A stretch of 64,000 nucleotides of DNA, from contig JAZGUH010000564.1 in the NCBI GenBank assembly GCA_037893225.1, forward strand, positions 1,798,001 to 1,862,000, written 5' to 3'. A program made the position numbers and the translations under genes. The notes below the pieces were generated by a model that saw only the letters and a program-made list of their open reading frames with translations, searched no databases and was not told where the DNA came from. Of the stretch, positions 12,232 to 23,913 are shown piece after piece. Source of the stretch: Hippasteria phrygiana (lineage: Eukaryota; Echinodermata; Asteroidea; Valvatida; Goniasteridae). Every line of letters starts with the position of its first letter. Position 1 is the first letter of the stretch.

Positions 12232-12352
12232 GAATGGACTTGGAACACGGTACTTGACCGTAAGTAAATCGGCCTCCTCAACCATCACCACAAGTCTTCG
12301 TGATCAGGGAGAGGAGGGCTATGCAACCATCCCACTTCTTAAAGCACTAGAT
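12232..12352 (+). CDS. Orphan coding exon, unrecognised protein
   Basis: A TACTTCTTTAG acceptor, one leading base and 40 open codons reading NGLGTRYLTVSKSASSTITT, later GYATIPLLKALD, then a GTATGT donor (phase 0). Reading lengths and both splice sites support a real exon. Its phase 0 end would fit the exon at 40919, which starts in phase 0, but the intron would then span more than 28 kb and contain the ADF-H gene; that link is speculative. No domain recognised. Confidence 0.45.
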
Positions 12353-14660
12353 GTATGTTTCAAGTCCTACTGTGTGTAGTCTACAGTATCAGGATAAGTG
12401 TGATGGGGCATGGGAGTTCTTAGAATAGTGTATGGCATCAAGGGCATTGTTAAAAGTAGCACTATCAGAGACTTTAGAGACTTCAGCTCCAGTAAAATGT
12501 ACGCCCATCATAATTGCTTCAGGTAATCTAAAGTTTAATTAATGACCATACAAAGTTGAAGTAATTAAAAGAGTACAAATATGTGAAATTGTTTTTTAGT
12601 TTGTTATTCTTTTCATTTGTTTCCGACCTGAAAATTCAACAGTGATCAGAACAGTACAGTACAAGGCAATCTTTATGATTGCCAAGTTCTAAAACATTTC
12701 AGTGTACTGAATTTTAAGCAGACTGCATTATTGTGGATTTAACATTTTCCAGAAGTTTTTAAGAATCTTCGAATGGTAGTTTGTTGAAGCCAGAAAAAAA
12801 GTTCACATCAAAGTAAAAAAATTGTTTTCTTGAACAAAACTACATAGGCCTAAACCATTATTTCAAATGACCGCTGACTTTTCTTACAACCACCAAAAGA
12901 GTCAAAAGCTTTTGTCTGACATGTGATGCTAATTAAACTATTCAAGAGACAGTTGTATTAAAGAACATCACTCATAATAAGTAACTGTGTGGTTTCATTT
13001 GTTTGCTAAGCATTTTATCCATAAACTAAAAACAAACCTGATAATGTATCTTTTGAGAAAGAAAAACTAACTTTAAAAGATTAGATTTTCTGAAGATTTT
13101 AGCTTTATCTCTTTTAATCTAATTAATGAGATACCTGTGAGTTTTGATGACCAGTCTAGAGCTTTATCCTTAAAGACTGACTTATTGTTGTGTCACACAT
13201 GTATATAACTGTTGAACTTTGTGTTTTGCTGTTGTTATTGTTGCAAATCAACACTGAATTATGGACAAATAATACTTCTGAAGCATATTATAACTAAAAA
13301 TATTAAATAAGATTAGACAATGATTACTTGGAAATTGTAATAAGTAATTGAGAATAAATTTTAAGTTATGTTTTGCATTAAATGTTCTTGTTTATGTGTT
13401 GATTTATTTCACTTATGAGAAACTTATTTAACCTTGTATTAATAAATACCAAATTACCTGAAGATTTAGTAAACTTTTGACATGGTGAAACAGTAAAAAA
13501 AAAAACACCTTAAAATAAAGTAAAATTCTAGTCATTCTACATAGAAACGACGTATTTTTTTACTTCTGAATTTGGTAAAATTTTACCAAATTGTTTTAAC
13601 CGAGATATTAGGCAAATGTTTGTACCAATTTTGAAAGTAAAATTTTACCAAACTTTTATGAAAAACCTTACCCAACACCTGTTGTGTAAAATTTTACCTA
13701 ACTATTAGCAGGTTCGTATGGCACATTGCAATTATGTAACATTTTACACAACCTGTGTAATTTTTTCTGTGAGTGTACAGGTGTACTTTTATCAATTTCA
13801 CCCGCTAAGAGACAGTGAAAATCAATTCATCATTTTGCGTTTTCCGTTCTGCAATTTTGTAAATTCCGATTTTTCCCTGTTTTTCTGGAATTTGAAGCCT
13901 TTTGAATAGAATCACCTCCCCAATGAGTAAACGGTAGGGCCTACGTATTAAAAATTGGTGAAATCACTAACCTGAAAGCGTCCCCATTACTAAAGGCCCG
14001 AGGCTACATGATTCCTATGAGTTGTCTTATGTAGTCGCCCAATCATTACGTCCCTCCCAAAAAGAAATTTCAAGAAGTGAACAGTTAATAAAGAACCCAA
14101 CGTTATAAACCTCACAATCCGACTGATTCTGAATGATTTTGGACGGGCAGTTTTCAATGTTGACGAGCACATAACAGCGGGCATTAGAGAGATGAAATAA
14201 AATCTTCGCAGCGTGAAATGTTCACAGGAGTAACATGTGCACGCCCGCGCACGTAAATCACATTCAGTAACAGGGGGTTTCACCCTGTCGGCTTGGTATG
14301 ATTTGGGCCACGAATCCGACCGCTGGTTCATTGCGCCTGTTTCCACATCAAGGTATTCATTCTGCTGCAGCATACCAGCGGAATCGGATGAAATCGGGTC
14401 AGGCACCAAGTGCGTAACTAGCCCAAATTCTAAATGAATCAGTGTATGCATGGTAGGCCTACTGACTGTGACGTGTAGTGTACACTGTCGTGTATGTACA
14501 TCGGCTGGAGTTTACGTTGCGTGATTAACGGTATACTGCTTCGGCATTTTAACGTGATTCTTCTGTTATTTAAAAAAGCTTATCAGTACATTTTTATAAA
14601 ATAATACTTATTTGAATTTAATATGATTCTCATTCAATCTTATTTTGAAATGCGTTTAGA
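12353..14660. other. Intronic or intergenic, nothing recognised
   Basis: Very AT-rich, with long runs of A and T. Around 13.56-13.76 kb there are repeated TTGGTAAAATTTTACCAAA-type palindromes and ACACAACCTGTGTAA words, which look like the remains of a small inverted repeat. A 153-codon minus-strand frame at 13990-14451 shows no family features and was not accepted. Confidence 0.5.
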
Positions 14661-15053
14661 AAGATTTTACTTTAATACCCCCCACCAAAATCAGTTAAAA
14701 ACAGCAAATCTTGGAAAATAACCATCCATTTGTGTTCATAATTGTATAAACACTTGGCACAACCTTTAATTTTGAGAATTTTGTTGGGACATTTTAGTGC
14801 AATAGGGGAAGAAAGTTTTTTCTGTGTGAGAAGTTCTTGGCAGTTGGCACCCATGTATGCATGGTATAGTCACTCTAAAGTGTGCACATACATGTTGATT
14901 TCTTCCTCATTTTTTACAGATTTTGCTGAAATAAATCTTCAAATAAGAGGTTGTGCCACATGTTTAGACAGTTGTTATCAAGGAGGGTTTGTTATTTTCC
15001 AAGATTTTGCTGTTCTTGACCGATTTTGGTGGGGGGTATTAAAGTAAAATCTT
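14661..15053. mobile_element. MITE family B, copy 1 (complete)
   Basis: 393 bp with about 60-bp inverted ends: AAGATTTTACTTTAATACCC heads both arms, followed by CCCACCAAAATC and, deeper, CTTGGAAAATAAC. Related copies lie at 28201-28390 (5' part only) and 48439-48884 (complete, more diverged). No coding frame, so non-autonomous. The target duplication is not clear. Confidence 0.85.
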
Positions 15054-16119
15054 CAATTCCGTTTTTGACACTTGATTCCGCGATTCCGTCCGTGATTCCG
15101 CGATCGCGGATTTTCACTGTCTCTACCCGGCCCGCTTGCTGTCCAAAATCGCTCATGTACTGAAGGTGAAAAAAAGATATCAACCGCCTCTTGTTCAAAC
15201 ACGTATTTTCGTTAACAGCGTTATTCACTCCCTCAATAAACCCCTCATGAAACATCAATAGCAAAACTATGCATAAAATAGTGGTCAGGAAATTTTTTTC
15301 CTTTTTTGGTTCATGTCATCATTGACTGCTGTTTTGGTTCAAAATATATCACTGTTAAATCATTTCCAGGTCCTTTAATAAAAATGTTTTCCAATTAGGG
15401 TTTTTTTTCTGTCAAAATTTTGTGATTTATTTTAGTCTTTGGATGCGACATGCGAATCATATTACTACAGCAGGTGTACTGTGACGTTTAATGATGCTAT
15501 TAATAGGGTATTTTGGGAAGTCAAAAAGATATGTGGAATGCATATGCGTACAGAACTAAAATTAAAAAAAAAAATTTAAAACCACATCCACCTAGATTAC
15601 ACCTAGATTTATGAAAAAAAATCCTGAGATTCCGGGAACGCTATGAACAACACAAGGGGGGGGGTGTTCCCTTTGCCCCATATGTCTCTTTTGCAGACTC
15701 GAAGATCACATTCCTCGCTTGTAGAAGTTCCTCAATGGTACAGTGTTCAGAATTAAAGCATGTTCTTTCCTTATGACAAAATGCAAATAGCCTACACCGT
15801 ACCTACACCTACCCTGTGAATATCTTGGAATGTCGCACCTGGTGTGCAGCTTATTCCTAATCGGAAACTCTGTCCTTCATCCATGACCTCAACATGTCCA
15901 TCAATCATGCTTCTCCATTGTGAATCGCCGTAAACCATTACGAACTACATGTATGACAAAACAATATTCACATACATGTAATTACATCTAGAGTGTCAAT
16001 GTTTAATTGCCTGTTACAAATCAATATTTAAGGTGCTCGTTGTTCATTTCATATGATAGTATCAGAATTCGTATACACAAAAAACTACAACAAAACAATA
16101 TAAGGCAGAGTAAAAAAAA
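15054..16119. other. Intergenic with a family F fragment
   Basis: No gene seen. At 15634-15690 the block GAACAACACAAG, a G run and CCTTTGCCCCATAT match repeat family F (6973-7048, 29610-29770). The rest is AT-rich single-copy-looking DNA. Confidence 0.5.
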
Positions 16120-16500
16120 AAAACATGTTTCATGTCCGGTTTTAAAAAAAAAAGGAGGAAGAGGGGCTTTTTATTTATTTTTTTTATTTTCAAGATGGCT
16201 GTCATTTAAAAGAAAATTCTGGCAACCGTTGGTGTTTCCCACATTAAAAATGAAAGAGACATGTTGGACAAGAGAACTGAACATATTTAAAGTGTTTTTT
16301 GTATGTTTGTAGCACCATATCAGCAAAAGAAATCAGACTCGCAAGTATTTATTTTCCAATTGACTGGTTGACATTTTTGTTTTTTTATACATTATTTTTC
16401 TGTGGTAAACAAAATAAAATCCAGGCGGCCTCTAAAAAGGAAGCGGGCGGGGACGCGAAACAGGTTTTCTTTTTTATTTCGCCTCAACAAAATAGAGAGG
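16120..16500. repeat. Dispersed repeat C, copy 1
   Basis: Shares an ordered series of blocks with 49200-49505: an A run then GGAAG, TTTTCAAGATGGC, TGGCAACCGT, AATGAAAGAGACATGTTGGA, TTGACATTTT, CAGGCGG, AAAAAGGAAGC and TTTCGCCT. The element type is unknown. The frames inside are fortuitous. Confidence 0.65.
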
Positions 16501-16990
16501 GCGTGAAATTACACACAAGTCTATGTGATGTGGATGCAGCCACTATCATGCCTAATTTCAAGCCGCAGTTACCACAGATACCGAACTGGCTTATTGAAGT
16601 AACATCATGATAATTAACGTGATCATGTATCAAGTGACGTTCCCTTAACGGTGCTCTACAGAGGAAAATCTAACTGACGTCATGATGACATCATCATGTC
16701 ATGTGATGTTACATGTACATTAACCCTCAAACCGTCGTATTATTTTAGAACGCACACGTTTTACTACTTTTAATGTTTTTCAGCTTTGTACAGCTAAAAG
16801 TATACATTTTTGGAAAGCTCTTGTTCTCCTCTTTCAATTGGTGCCAAAATAATAAAAATATGGAAAGATTATATTTTAACCCTAACCCTCCAGGGTATTT
16901 TGGCTAGAAACCCTGCCAGACGCATCAGATTGCATACTTTGTCACATTGCTTCCCCCACCCCTTCCCCCACCCCGGGTTGCCGTGGGCTT
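16501..16990. other. Intergenic with a repeat D fragment
   Basis: At 16576-16598 GATACCGAACTGGCTTATT matches the terminus of repeat D at 35733-35751 and about 53337-53355. Otherwise nothing recognised. Confidence 0.45.
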
Positions 16991-17975
16991 GCCCAGTAGA
17001 CTAATCAGTTGGATTATGGAATACAAATCCACTTTGGGAAAACTATGTAGGGTACATTTACTTTTAAAGTGGCAGTCTTGATTAAAAAGAGGCAGGTTCA
17101 CAAACTTGTTCAGACGGAAACACGATTAGTAATTAGCCCTTTAATTAGCAGCTAATTATTTTGCCGAATTGGCCCCCTCCAAAATTGGTCCTGCCCAGTA
17201 GACTTATCAGTTGGATTATGAAATCAAAATCCACTTTGGGGAAACTATGTGGGGTACATTTACTTTTAAAGTAGCAGTCTTCGTTAGAAAAGGCAGTTTC
17301 ACGAACATTTTCAGACGGAAACACGACTAGTAATTAGCCCTTTAATTAGCAGCTACTTAGTTTACCGAATTGGCCCCCTCCAAAATTGGGCCTGCCCAGT
17401 AGACTAATCAGTTGGATTATGAAATAAAAATCTACTTGGGAAAACTATATGGGGTACATTTACTATTAAAGTGGCAGTCTTGGTTTTAAAAAAGGCAGTT
17501 TCACGAACTTTTTCAGACGGAAAGACGACTAGTAATTAGCCCTTTAATTAGCAGCTAATTAGTTTGCAGAATTAGCCCCGTCCAAAATTGGGCCTGCCCA
17601 GTAGACTTATCAGTTGGATTATGAAATAAAAATCCACTTTGGGGAAACTATGTGGGGTACATTTACTTTTAAAGTGGCAGTCTTCGTTAGAAAAGGCAGT
17701 TTCACGAACTTTTTCAGACGGAAACACGACTAGTAATTAGCCCTTGAATTAGCAGCTAATTAGTTTGCCGAATTGGCCCCCTCCAAAATTGGGCCTGCCC
17801 AGTAGACTAATCAGTTGGATTATGAAATAAAAATCCACTTTGAGGAAACTATGTGGGTACATTTACTTTGAAAGTGGCAGTGTTGTCAAAAAAATGCAGT
17901 TTTCTGCACTTTTAAATGATAAGTTCTCATTAACTATTAGAAACTAATTAGTAAACCGAATCAGTCATCTCTAAA
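16991..17975. repeat. Satellite, about 201-bp unit, nearly five copies
   Basis: The phrase GCCCAGTAGACTWATCAGTT recurs at 16991, 17193, 17394, 17596 and 17797, a strict 201-202 bp period. Each unit holds CCACTTTGGGGAAACTATGT, ACTAGTAATTAGCCCTT and GGCCCCCTCCAAAATTG. The last unit decays after about 17880. The even spacing and high identity of the middle units point to unequal exchange or recent amplification. Confidence 0.92.
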
Positions 17976-18140
17976 CTTTTAGTATGTAGAATATAATCGT
18001 TAGTAAGACTATGCATTAAAAGTGCGTACTTTTGCTAAAAAATATTAAAATTTCGTTGTAGGAACCCCCCCCCCCCTAAAAAACAAAAACAAAACAAAAA
18101 GACTTTGTTGACCACCTTTTACTTGATTCGTTTGAAATTT

Positions 18141-18248
18141 TGAATCCGCGGCTGAATCCGCGGCTGAATCCACGGCTGAATCCACGGCTGAATCCACGGC
18201 TGAATCCACGGCTGAATCCGCGCCTGAATCCGCGGCCGAATCCGCGGC
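18141..18248. repeat. 12-bp minisatellite, nine units
   Basis: Nine tandem copies of TGAATCCGCGGC, with CCACGG replacing CCGCGG in the central units and one CGCGCC variant. The 12-nt period keeps one frame open with an Asn-Pro-Arg-Leu repeat, but no splice or start context supports translation. Confidence 0.9.
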
Positions 18249-18985
18249 TACCTTTAGTCAGGTGTGGGAAAGCAACTCGTGGTCAGTCGTTTTGTAATAA
18301 TTTGGCTTCGTCTCCGTCCAATGTTTCGTCTTTGAAATTGATACCCGCTTGTAATTGTAGGCCAAGGGTTCAAATTGAGTAGAAATGATTTGGGTCGATA
18401 TCATGTAGTTCGACCTTGCACTTGCAAAATATAAGTTACTATTTAGGTAACTTTTTCAAAGTTTGCGGGTTAAAAAATCACGTGAAGTCGAACCGGAACA
18501 AAGCCGCACCGGAAAACGGCAAATAGATTGCTGTTTCATCACATGATGAGGGCGCTACATGTGATTGAGCTGTGGATTAAAGTCGCGTGTACATGAATCT
18601 TGTGTAGAAATTGATCTGGAAATCAGTGGTGTTCACTGTTCCCTATACGTGGCGCACCTCGCGTGTTTCCTTCGACTTTCCTCATGCAGTGTTGCCAAAC
18701 CTCCTTGTTGACTTCAAATTCATTCAGTTAAATACTGGGTATTATTACCTTATTGATGGAAGAGCTGGAGGACAACCAAAGAGACATACAGTGAACTCCT
18801 ACAAGAGAAAACGTGAGGGTTCCGGCAAAATTAGACCGAACCGGGCAGACGTTGAAATGAGGATTTCAGGTATTGGGAAAAAACAGAATTATCCTCACAA
18901 TACTGTTCTTTGCGCTTCAAATGGGCATTCTGTTTATCGCTGTTAAATTCACATTTGCTGACATGTCACAAAAGTAAAATGTTAA
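18249..18985. other. Intergenic, one open stretch of unclear status
   Basis: A plus-strand stretch from about 18694 to 18860, after a TTTCCTCATGCAG acceptor-like site, reads LLVDFKFIQLNTGYYYL and then a basic run around KRHTVNSYKRKREGSGK. It could be an exon, but the downstream border is uncertain and I recognise no family. It ends before the TTAA element at 18986. Confidence 0.3.
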
Positions 18986-19350
18986 AGAGGAACTAAAACG
19001 GAAAATTCTTTTTGACTTTTTGGACTTTTCCCGACAGTTTAAATACTCTTTTAACTGATGGAGATTAGTTTGCAGACGAGAGAAATTGTTTTATTAAAAA
19101 AAAAAAGGGTTGTTATTCTGAACCATTTATCCTGTTTCGCGAAAGCTCATTATGTATGTTAAATGTATGTACGTGACCCCGTGACGTACACGTGTAGAGT
19201 CGGTTGATGATACAGCCAAACACTATGCATGTACGTACGTGGAGTTGATGCTGCTGAAGAGTTTTTGTCGACCTAACTCCTCCGTTTTCCCGTCTATTTT
19301 GTCTAATTTTGATATTATTTCAGTATGAGCATCGGTCTGAGATAATCATT

Positions 19351-19836
19351 ATGCCTCAATCGTGTGTAGTTGGGGGTTGCACGAGGAACAGCGACAAAAA
19401 CCCTGACCCAACCTTACTGCGATTCCCAGTGCTGAATGGAGCTCAAATGCGACAGTGGGTCCGCTTTGTAGACAATACAATATCTGATTTTGGGCTGTCG
19501 AAATGGTCGAAAATATGTGCAGAACATTTCGCCGAAGACTGTATAGATGATAGTGTTAGTATGAAAACTCAGCTGGGTTTGAAGGCACAATTCCGTTTGA
19601 AGGATGGAGCCATTCCAACTCTAAAAGCACCGAGCATTACAATCGTGTCCCGGACTCACGCGCACCAGCGCGACGACGTTAACTGCGGTTGCCGTCTCGA
19701 GCAGCCAGAGAGCCCCGGTCGTCTCCCTGTCCACGCTTGCTTGACTCAACATGCATTGTACACGCACGGTATATTTGTACCGCATGTATACCCTGCCGGA
19801 TATGAGGCAGCTTTTTTCACTCCGTATATTTTGTAG
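19351..19836 (+). CDS. THAP zinc-finger protein, C-terminally truncated
   Basis: The frame starts MPQSCVVGGC and contains a complete THAP domain over residues 1-91. Zinc ligands are C5 and C10 (C-x4-C) and C56-x2-H59 (CAEHF); the core Trp is W36 and the closing motif is AIPTL at 87-91. THAP domains bind DNA and serve in transposases and transcription factors. After residue about 95 the sequence no longer looks conserved, and the last dozen residues come from a fold-back repeat starting at 19799, so the original C-terminus is lost. A TATTTCAG acceptor lies about 28 bases before the ATG. It lies inside a TTAA-flanked element, so it is most likely part of a transposon-encoded protein. Confidence 0.8.
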   Translation: MPQSCVVGGCTRNSDKNPDPTLLRFPVLNGAQMRQWVRFVDNTISDFGLSKWSKICAEHFAEDCIDDSVSMKTQLGLKAQFRLKDGAIPTLKAPSITIVSRTHAHQRDDVNCGCRLEQPESPGRLPVHACLTQHALYTHGIFVPHVYPAGYEAAFFTPYIL

Positions 19837-19981
19837 GATCCTACACTTCCTACAGTCCTACACCATTGAAATGTGCACAAAGTAAAAAGCAAAGACGGAT
19901 ACAGTGAACCAGTTTTGTGTAGGACTGTAGGAAGTTGTAGGTCCTGCAGATGATGCATGGTGAAAAAAGCTGCCCCATATC
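19799..19981. mobile_element. Fold-back MITE interrupting the THAP reading frame
   Basis: The arms match over about 70 nt: GATATGAGGCAGCTTTTTTC then CACTTCCTACAGTCCTACAC on the left, and their complements on the right ending GCTGCCCCATATC. The outer word ATATGGGGCAG is shared with repeat family F. It supplies the stop of the THAP ORF. Confidence 0.82.
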
Positions 19982-20604
19982 GCGCTGCATATGACCGCAT
20001 GCGCTGCATGCGATTGAGTCTGGTACCTTATAACAGAAATTGTGTGTATAGTTCTGAGAAGGTGCGGGTCCTTATGAGGGCTGCATAATCAAAGTCGCCA
20101 GACTAGAGTATAGCATCAGCTCACACACAACTCACCGCGCAGGTCCCAATAAAAGCCGACTGCAAACAAAGGAAAGTATGACTCATAACTAGCTTTTCAG
20201 CAAGAACAAGCCTACAACCCCAATTCTTAATGTGTCTCACAAAGATGTCAACACTTTAAAATATGTTTATCGTAGTGTTACTCCTGAATCATGAGCAAAA
20301 AGCACAGCAAGTAATACTAGCCTTAGACAAAAAAATACGTACAGACTCTACGTAAAACATTGTCGTATAATATAGTGACGTCATATGTTTCTACACGTGT
20401 ACGTCAATACTCGCGCGATACGGCACGCAGTTGACCTCGGCCTTTACTGAATCGAGTCAAAGTGGCTCAGAAAGAAAAGGCTCAAAAACATTTTTTTTTT
20501 TTTTTCAGAATCATGAAACTTGTTACATTAGTTTTGGGGAGGCATAAACTATCAGATAAGTCAAAAATGTCAAACAAAAATGTTGCGTTTTAGTTCCTCT
20601 TTAA

Positions 20605-21204
20605 GAATAAGGTCTTTAAAACACTTTTATACCGCTACATTCATGATATTTCTTTCATAATAATTTGCGTTACGCTGTTAGTAGATATCGATGATTACTA
20701 ATATCAATAAAATTGAAAATGAAAAAAACACCTCCATTCATTATTTGCATTTTTCTCCATTATAATTGTCTGTGCCCAGTTCGTTCTCATATTGCCAAAA
20801 AGCTTCATATGACTAAACAAAATTGTTATAGGCCTAAGAAAAGAAGACGCATTTCTGTTAACATACTCATGACACACTTCTGATTGGAAATCCGAAATTG
20901 TTTAACCCTACATGTATGCTACATGTACAGTAACCTGACTATTTTTGGCCTCCCTGTTTTCTCGTGAAGCTACAACCTGTACTTGCGACTGTCAAAGGTA
21001 GTACGTTTACGAGGTATTTTAGTTCCATAATCAGTCATGCACAATATACATGCATGCAATTGGAGTGAAATTTGCATGCAAGTAACTGTTTCATATGTAA
21101 TAACTGCTGTGTTTGTGATTCAAAGAAAAAACTTGTCGTGGATGAAAAAATGCTGATTGCCGACTCTGAAGCATCGTGGAAAAAGTAGGTTTTGTTGCCT
21201 TATA
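20605..21204. other. Intergenic, nothing recognised
   Basis: AT-rich single-copy-looking sequence with short frames only. Confidence 0.5.
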
Positions 21205-21492
21205 CAGGGTGTTATTTCTAGGTACTTCATTTTACTGGATTTCACATACGTGATAGGAAATTTTCTTAGGTGAGAACAGTCCGTTTCATCTTGGTACCCA
21301 TTCAAGAGTTACGCCTATTTTAGTTGAGCACAGTATAGTTCTAAAAGTGAAGTATACACGCTTCAGTTCAGATGTGGATAACACAAAGATTTGTTTGTGT
21401 AATTTGTGGAAATTTTCTGTCACCTTTCTGAAAACCAGTATTATGAAATACCTTGAAATATGGTTGGGCATTTTTGGAGGGGACACACCCTG
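21205..21492. mobile_element. Tc1/mariner-type MITE, TA-flanked
   Basis: The ends read CAGGGTGT and ACACCCTG with TA on both sides (21203-21204, 21493-21494). The subterminal words AGGTACTTCATTTTA and TGAAATACCTTGAAA also form an imperfect inverted pair. 288 bp, no transposase. Confidence 0.6.
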
Positions 21493-21634
21493 TATGACTG
21501 ACCACAATTTTTGTACATTGTACACATTTTGTTTTACTTTTCATGCATATGCATCTTGTACAAATAATGGCATCAGGAAACTGCATTAACCCTAACCGTC
21601 TGAATCCTACACTTTTAATATGATTTTATGCACA

Positions 21635-21675
21635 CCCTGGTCAGTGCACATAATGTTTATGTGCACTGACCAGGG
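21635..21675. repeat. Perfect 19-bp-arm palindrome with 3-nt loop
   Basis: CCCTGGTCAGTGCACATAA, loop TGT, then the exact complement. It would extrude or fold as a tight hairpin. It may be the centre of a fold-back element or an end-to-end junction. The stem is too short for a typical microRNA precursor. Confidence 0.85.
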
Positions 21676-22069
21676 CAGAACTCGCGTCCTTCACACAAAA
21701 GACTCTGAGATCGACACATTGACGTTCAAGTGCGAACAGCAGTATGAATGTTTGGAAAGACAGATGTGCTGAAAATGCACAAGATGAGTTTAAGTCCTTT
21801 TGCAGAATTACTGTATTTCTAGTGCACTCATGAACTGCTGTTCCTCCTAGAAAGTCAATTGTACTTTTAACTAAAATCTTTATTTTTATCAAATTTGAAG
21901 TGAAATCTAGATTCCAGGGCTGTACCTACATGTACAGCACGTTCCGGTGCTGTACTTACAGTACGGGTGCATAGACTTTTTACCGGATTTGTTGCTATGG
22001 TGGGATTTCTTACAATAGTCAGACATTACTAAAATACGTTTCTACAGATGACACTGACTGACCTAATGT
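21676..22069. other. Intergenic, nothing recognised
   Basis: No domain or repeat partner seen. Confidence 0.45.
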
Positions 22070-22823
22070 CAGACAATAGAAGGACATCCCACTATGTAAG
22101 AGATATCCACTATCAGAAGACACGATAAACCGTGTGATAATGTCTTACAATACTAGGACATCCCACTATTTGCAGAACTCACTATTTGAAGACACAGTTG
22201 TAACTGTGCATGCAGAAATGTCTTTCAATACTAGGACATCCCAAGACCAATATCGGAAGACAAAATGAAGTATAATTGTGCTTATAATAATGTCTTACAA
22301 TACTAGGACATCCCACTATTTGCAGAACTCACTATTTGAAGACACAGTTGTAACTGTGCATGCAGAAATGTCTTTCAATACTAGGACATCCCAAGACCAA
22401 TATCGGAAGACAAAATGAAGTATAATTGTGCTTATAATAATGTCTTTCAATACTAGGACATCCCAAGACCACTTACGGAAGACAAAATTAAGTTGTAATT
22501 GTGTGTTTGTAATAATGTCTTACAATACTAGGACATTCCACTATTTGTAGAAATCCACTATTGGAAGACACAATGAAGTTGTAACTGTGCCTGTAGTAAT
22601 GTCTTACAATACTAGGACATCCCAAGACCACTAACGGAAGACAAAATAAAGTTGTAATTGTGCTTGTAATAATGTCTTATAATACTAGGACATCCCACTA
22701 TTTGCAGAACTCACTATTTGAAGACACAATGGAGTTTTAACTGTGCCTGCAGAAATGTCTTTCAATACTAGGACACCCCAAGACCAATATCGGAAGACAA
22801 AAATGAAGTTGTACATATGAATT
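22070..22823. repeat. Satellite, 72-84 bp unit, about ten copies
   Basis: The phrase ATACTAGGACATCCC recurs at spacings of about 72-84 bp, with AGGACA at 22081, 22155, 22233, 22305, 22383, 22455, 22530, 22614, 22687 and 22770. Two unit types alternate: one continues CACTATTTGCAGAACTCACT, the other AAGACCAATATCGGAAGACA. That gives a dimeric higher-order period of about 150 bp. The array resumes at 23914 after a 1.09-kb insertion. Confidence 0.92.
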
Positions 22824-23913
22824 TGTTAACCCCACTTTTGTTCACTTAATTTCACAGTTTAAATCTGGCGCGTAGAGTATAATACAGAGGTCTATGGTTA
22901 TTAAATTGGATTAACGCTGGTCCTGTGTAGCTGTGCGTTCGGCCCTGAAATGTGGCCCGGCACACTCCATTCACAAAATGGGTAAAACAAAACATCTTTG
23001 CACGAGGGCATGCATAAACACAGGCACTGGTTTATAGCTGCAAGTAGGAAACAAAGATATAGTTAAGTTTAGTAATTGTTTAATTTTCTAAACAACACAT
23101 AATCTCAATTATTTTGGAAAAGACATACGTATGTGGGTGTACATGCATATATATACTCCCCACATACAAAATGGTACGGCCCAATAAACAAGTGTACGTT
23201 CTTTGCATCACATAATTTCTGTAGCTGCCTTGAATGAACAGTATTCAGTTCCAAATTTACATTATTTCAAAATGAAATTAACTCCTCAAAAGAACACAGT
23301 TTTAATGCCAGATAACTGATTCACAAATGGATAGTTTTTAAATGTCTTAGTTACAGTAAAATCGAAGAAAATCTGTCTTGTAAAACGGGTGATGAGCAGA
23401 GTCCAAGATCATGTAACGCGTGGTAAGCAATGGTAAATCGATGTAAGTCTCGAACAATGCCTTATCGATCGAAAGTTGTCATTGGCCACTTTTTTCTTTG
23501 TGAAAAGTACGTAGGTGTTTTTCAACCAATCATAACAGGTTTTACATGTAAGGAAAGAGGAGGATCTAAGCTATTCGATTCCGTTTAACCCCGTACGATT
23601 CGATACTCCAGTAAGGAGTTACAGTCAAAAGAGTCGACGCGAGGGCGCTCAATCGGTGCGTTTACACAGACAAATGATGAAAAGTTCACATTTTCAAAGC
23701 CGAAAGTACGTGGATTTTTTTCAAGATAAAATATATGTATATATATCATGAGAACGACAAAGAGTTAAATCGTATAGAACCGTTTAACCCGGTGAAAAAG
23801 ACCGCATGGTTATCAAACTATGACCCGAAACGTCGAAAAAAAGGGTCATTTTACGCGGATTTTCGCCCGGAAATGGGCCCCGCACAGAGGTTTGAGCTTA
23901 AGTGAACACAACA
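22824..23913. mobile_element. Insertion splitting the satellite, probable solo LTR
   Basis: The insert begins TGTTAACCCC and ends GAACACAACA, the TG...CA form of an LTR. AATT flanks it on both sides (22820-22823, 23914-23917) and satellite sequence abuts each edge. A 1090-bp block with a 4-bp duplication and no coding frame fits a solo LTR left by recombination. A short inverted match (TGTTCACTTAA near each end) leaves open a TIR element instead. No internal retroelement genes remain. Confidence 0.6.

Larger units (their letters stand above)
18986..20600. mobile_element. Kolobok-like transposon, TTAA-flanked, carries THAP ORF
   Basis: TTAA lies on both sides (18982-18985, 20601-20604). The ends are inverted: AGAGGAACTAAAACGG on the left and AGAGGAACTAAAACGC after reverse complementing the right. 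TTAA duplications with a THAP-domain protein are a combination known from the Kolobok superfamily; piggyBac shares TTAA but not THAP. At 1.6 kb, with only the THAP end of a protein left, this is an internally deleted derivative. A fold-back repeat has since inserted at 19799-19981. Confidence 0.7.

Noticed and set aside
13990..14451. 153-codon minus-strand frame
   Set aside because: No domain, no splice or start context, and overlapping frames on the plus strand; composition does not look coding.
18140..18382. 80-codon frame with Asn-Pro-Arg-Leu repeats
   Set aside because: Produced by the 12-bp minisatellite; no independent support.
21635..21675. MicroRNA precursor
   Set aside because: A 19-bp stem with a 3-nt loop is too short for Drosha/Dicer processing.
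22070..22823. CRISPR array
   Set aside because: Regular spacing comes from tandem units that are repeated throughout, with no unique spacers; this is a satellite in an animal genome.
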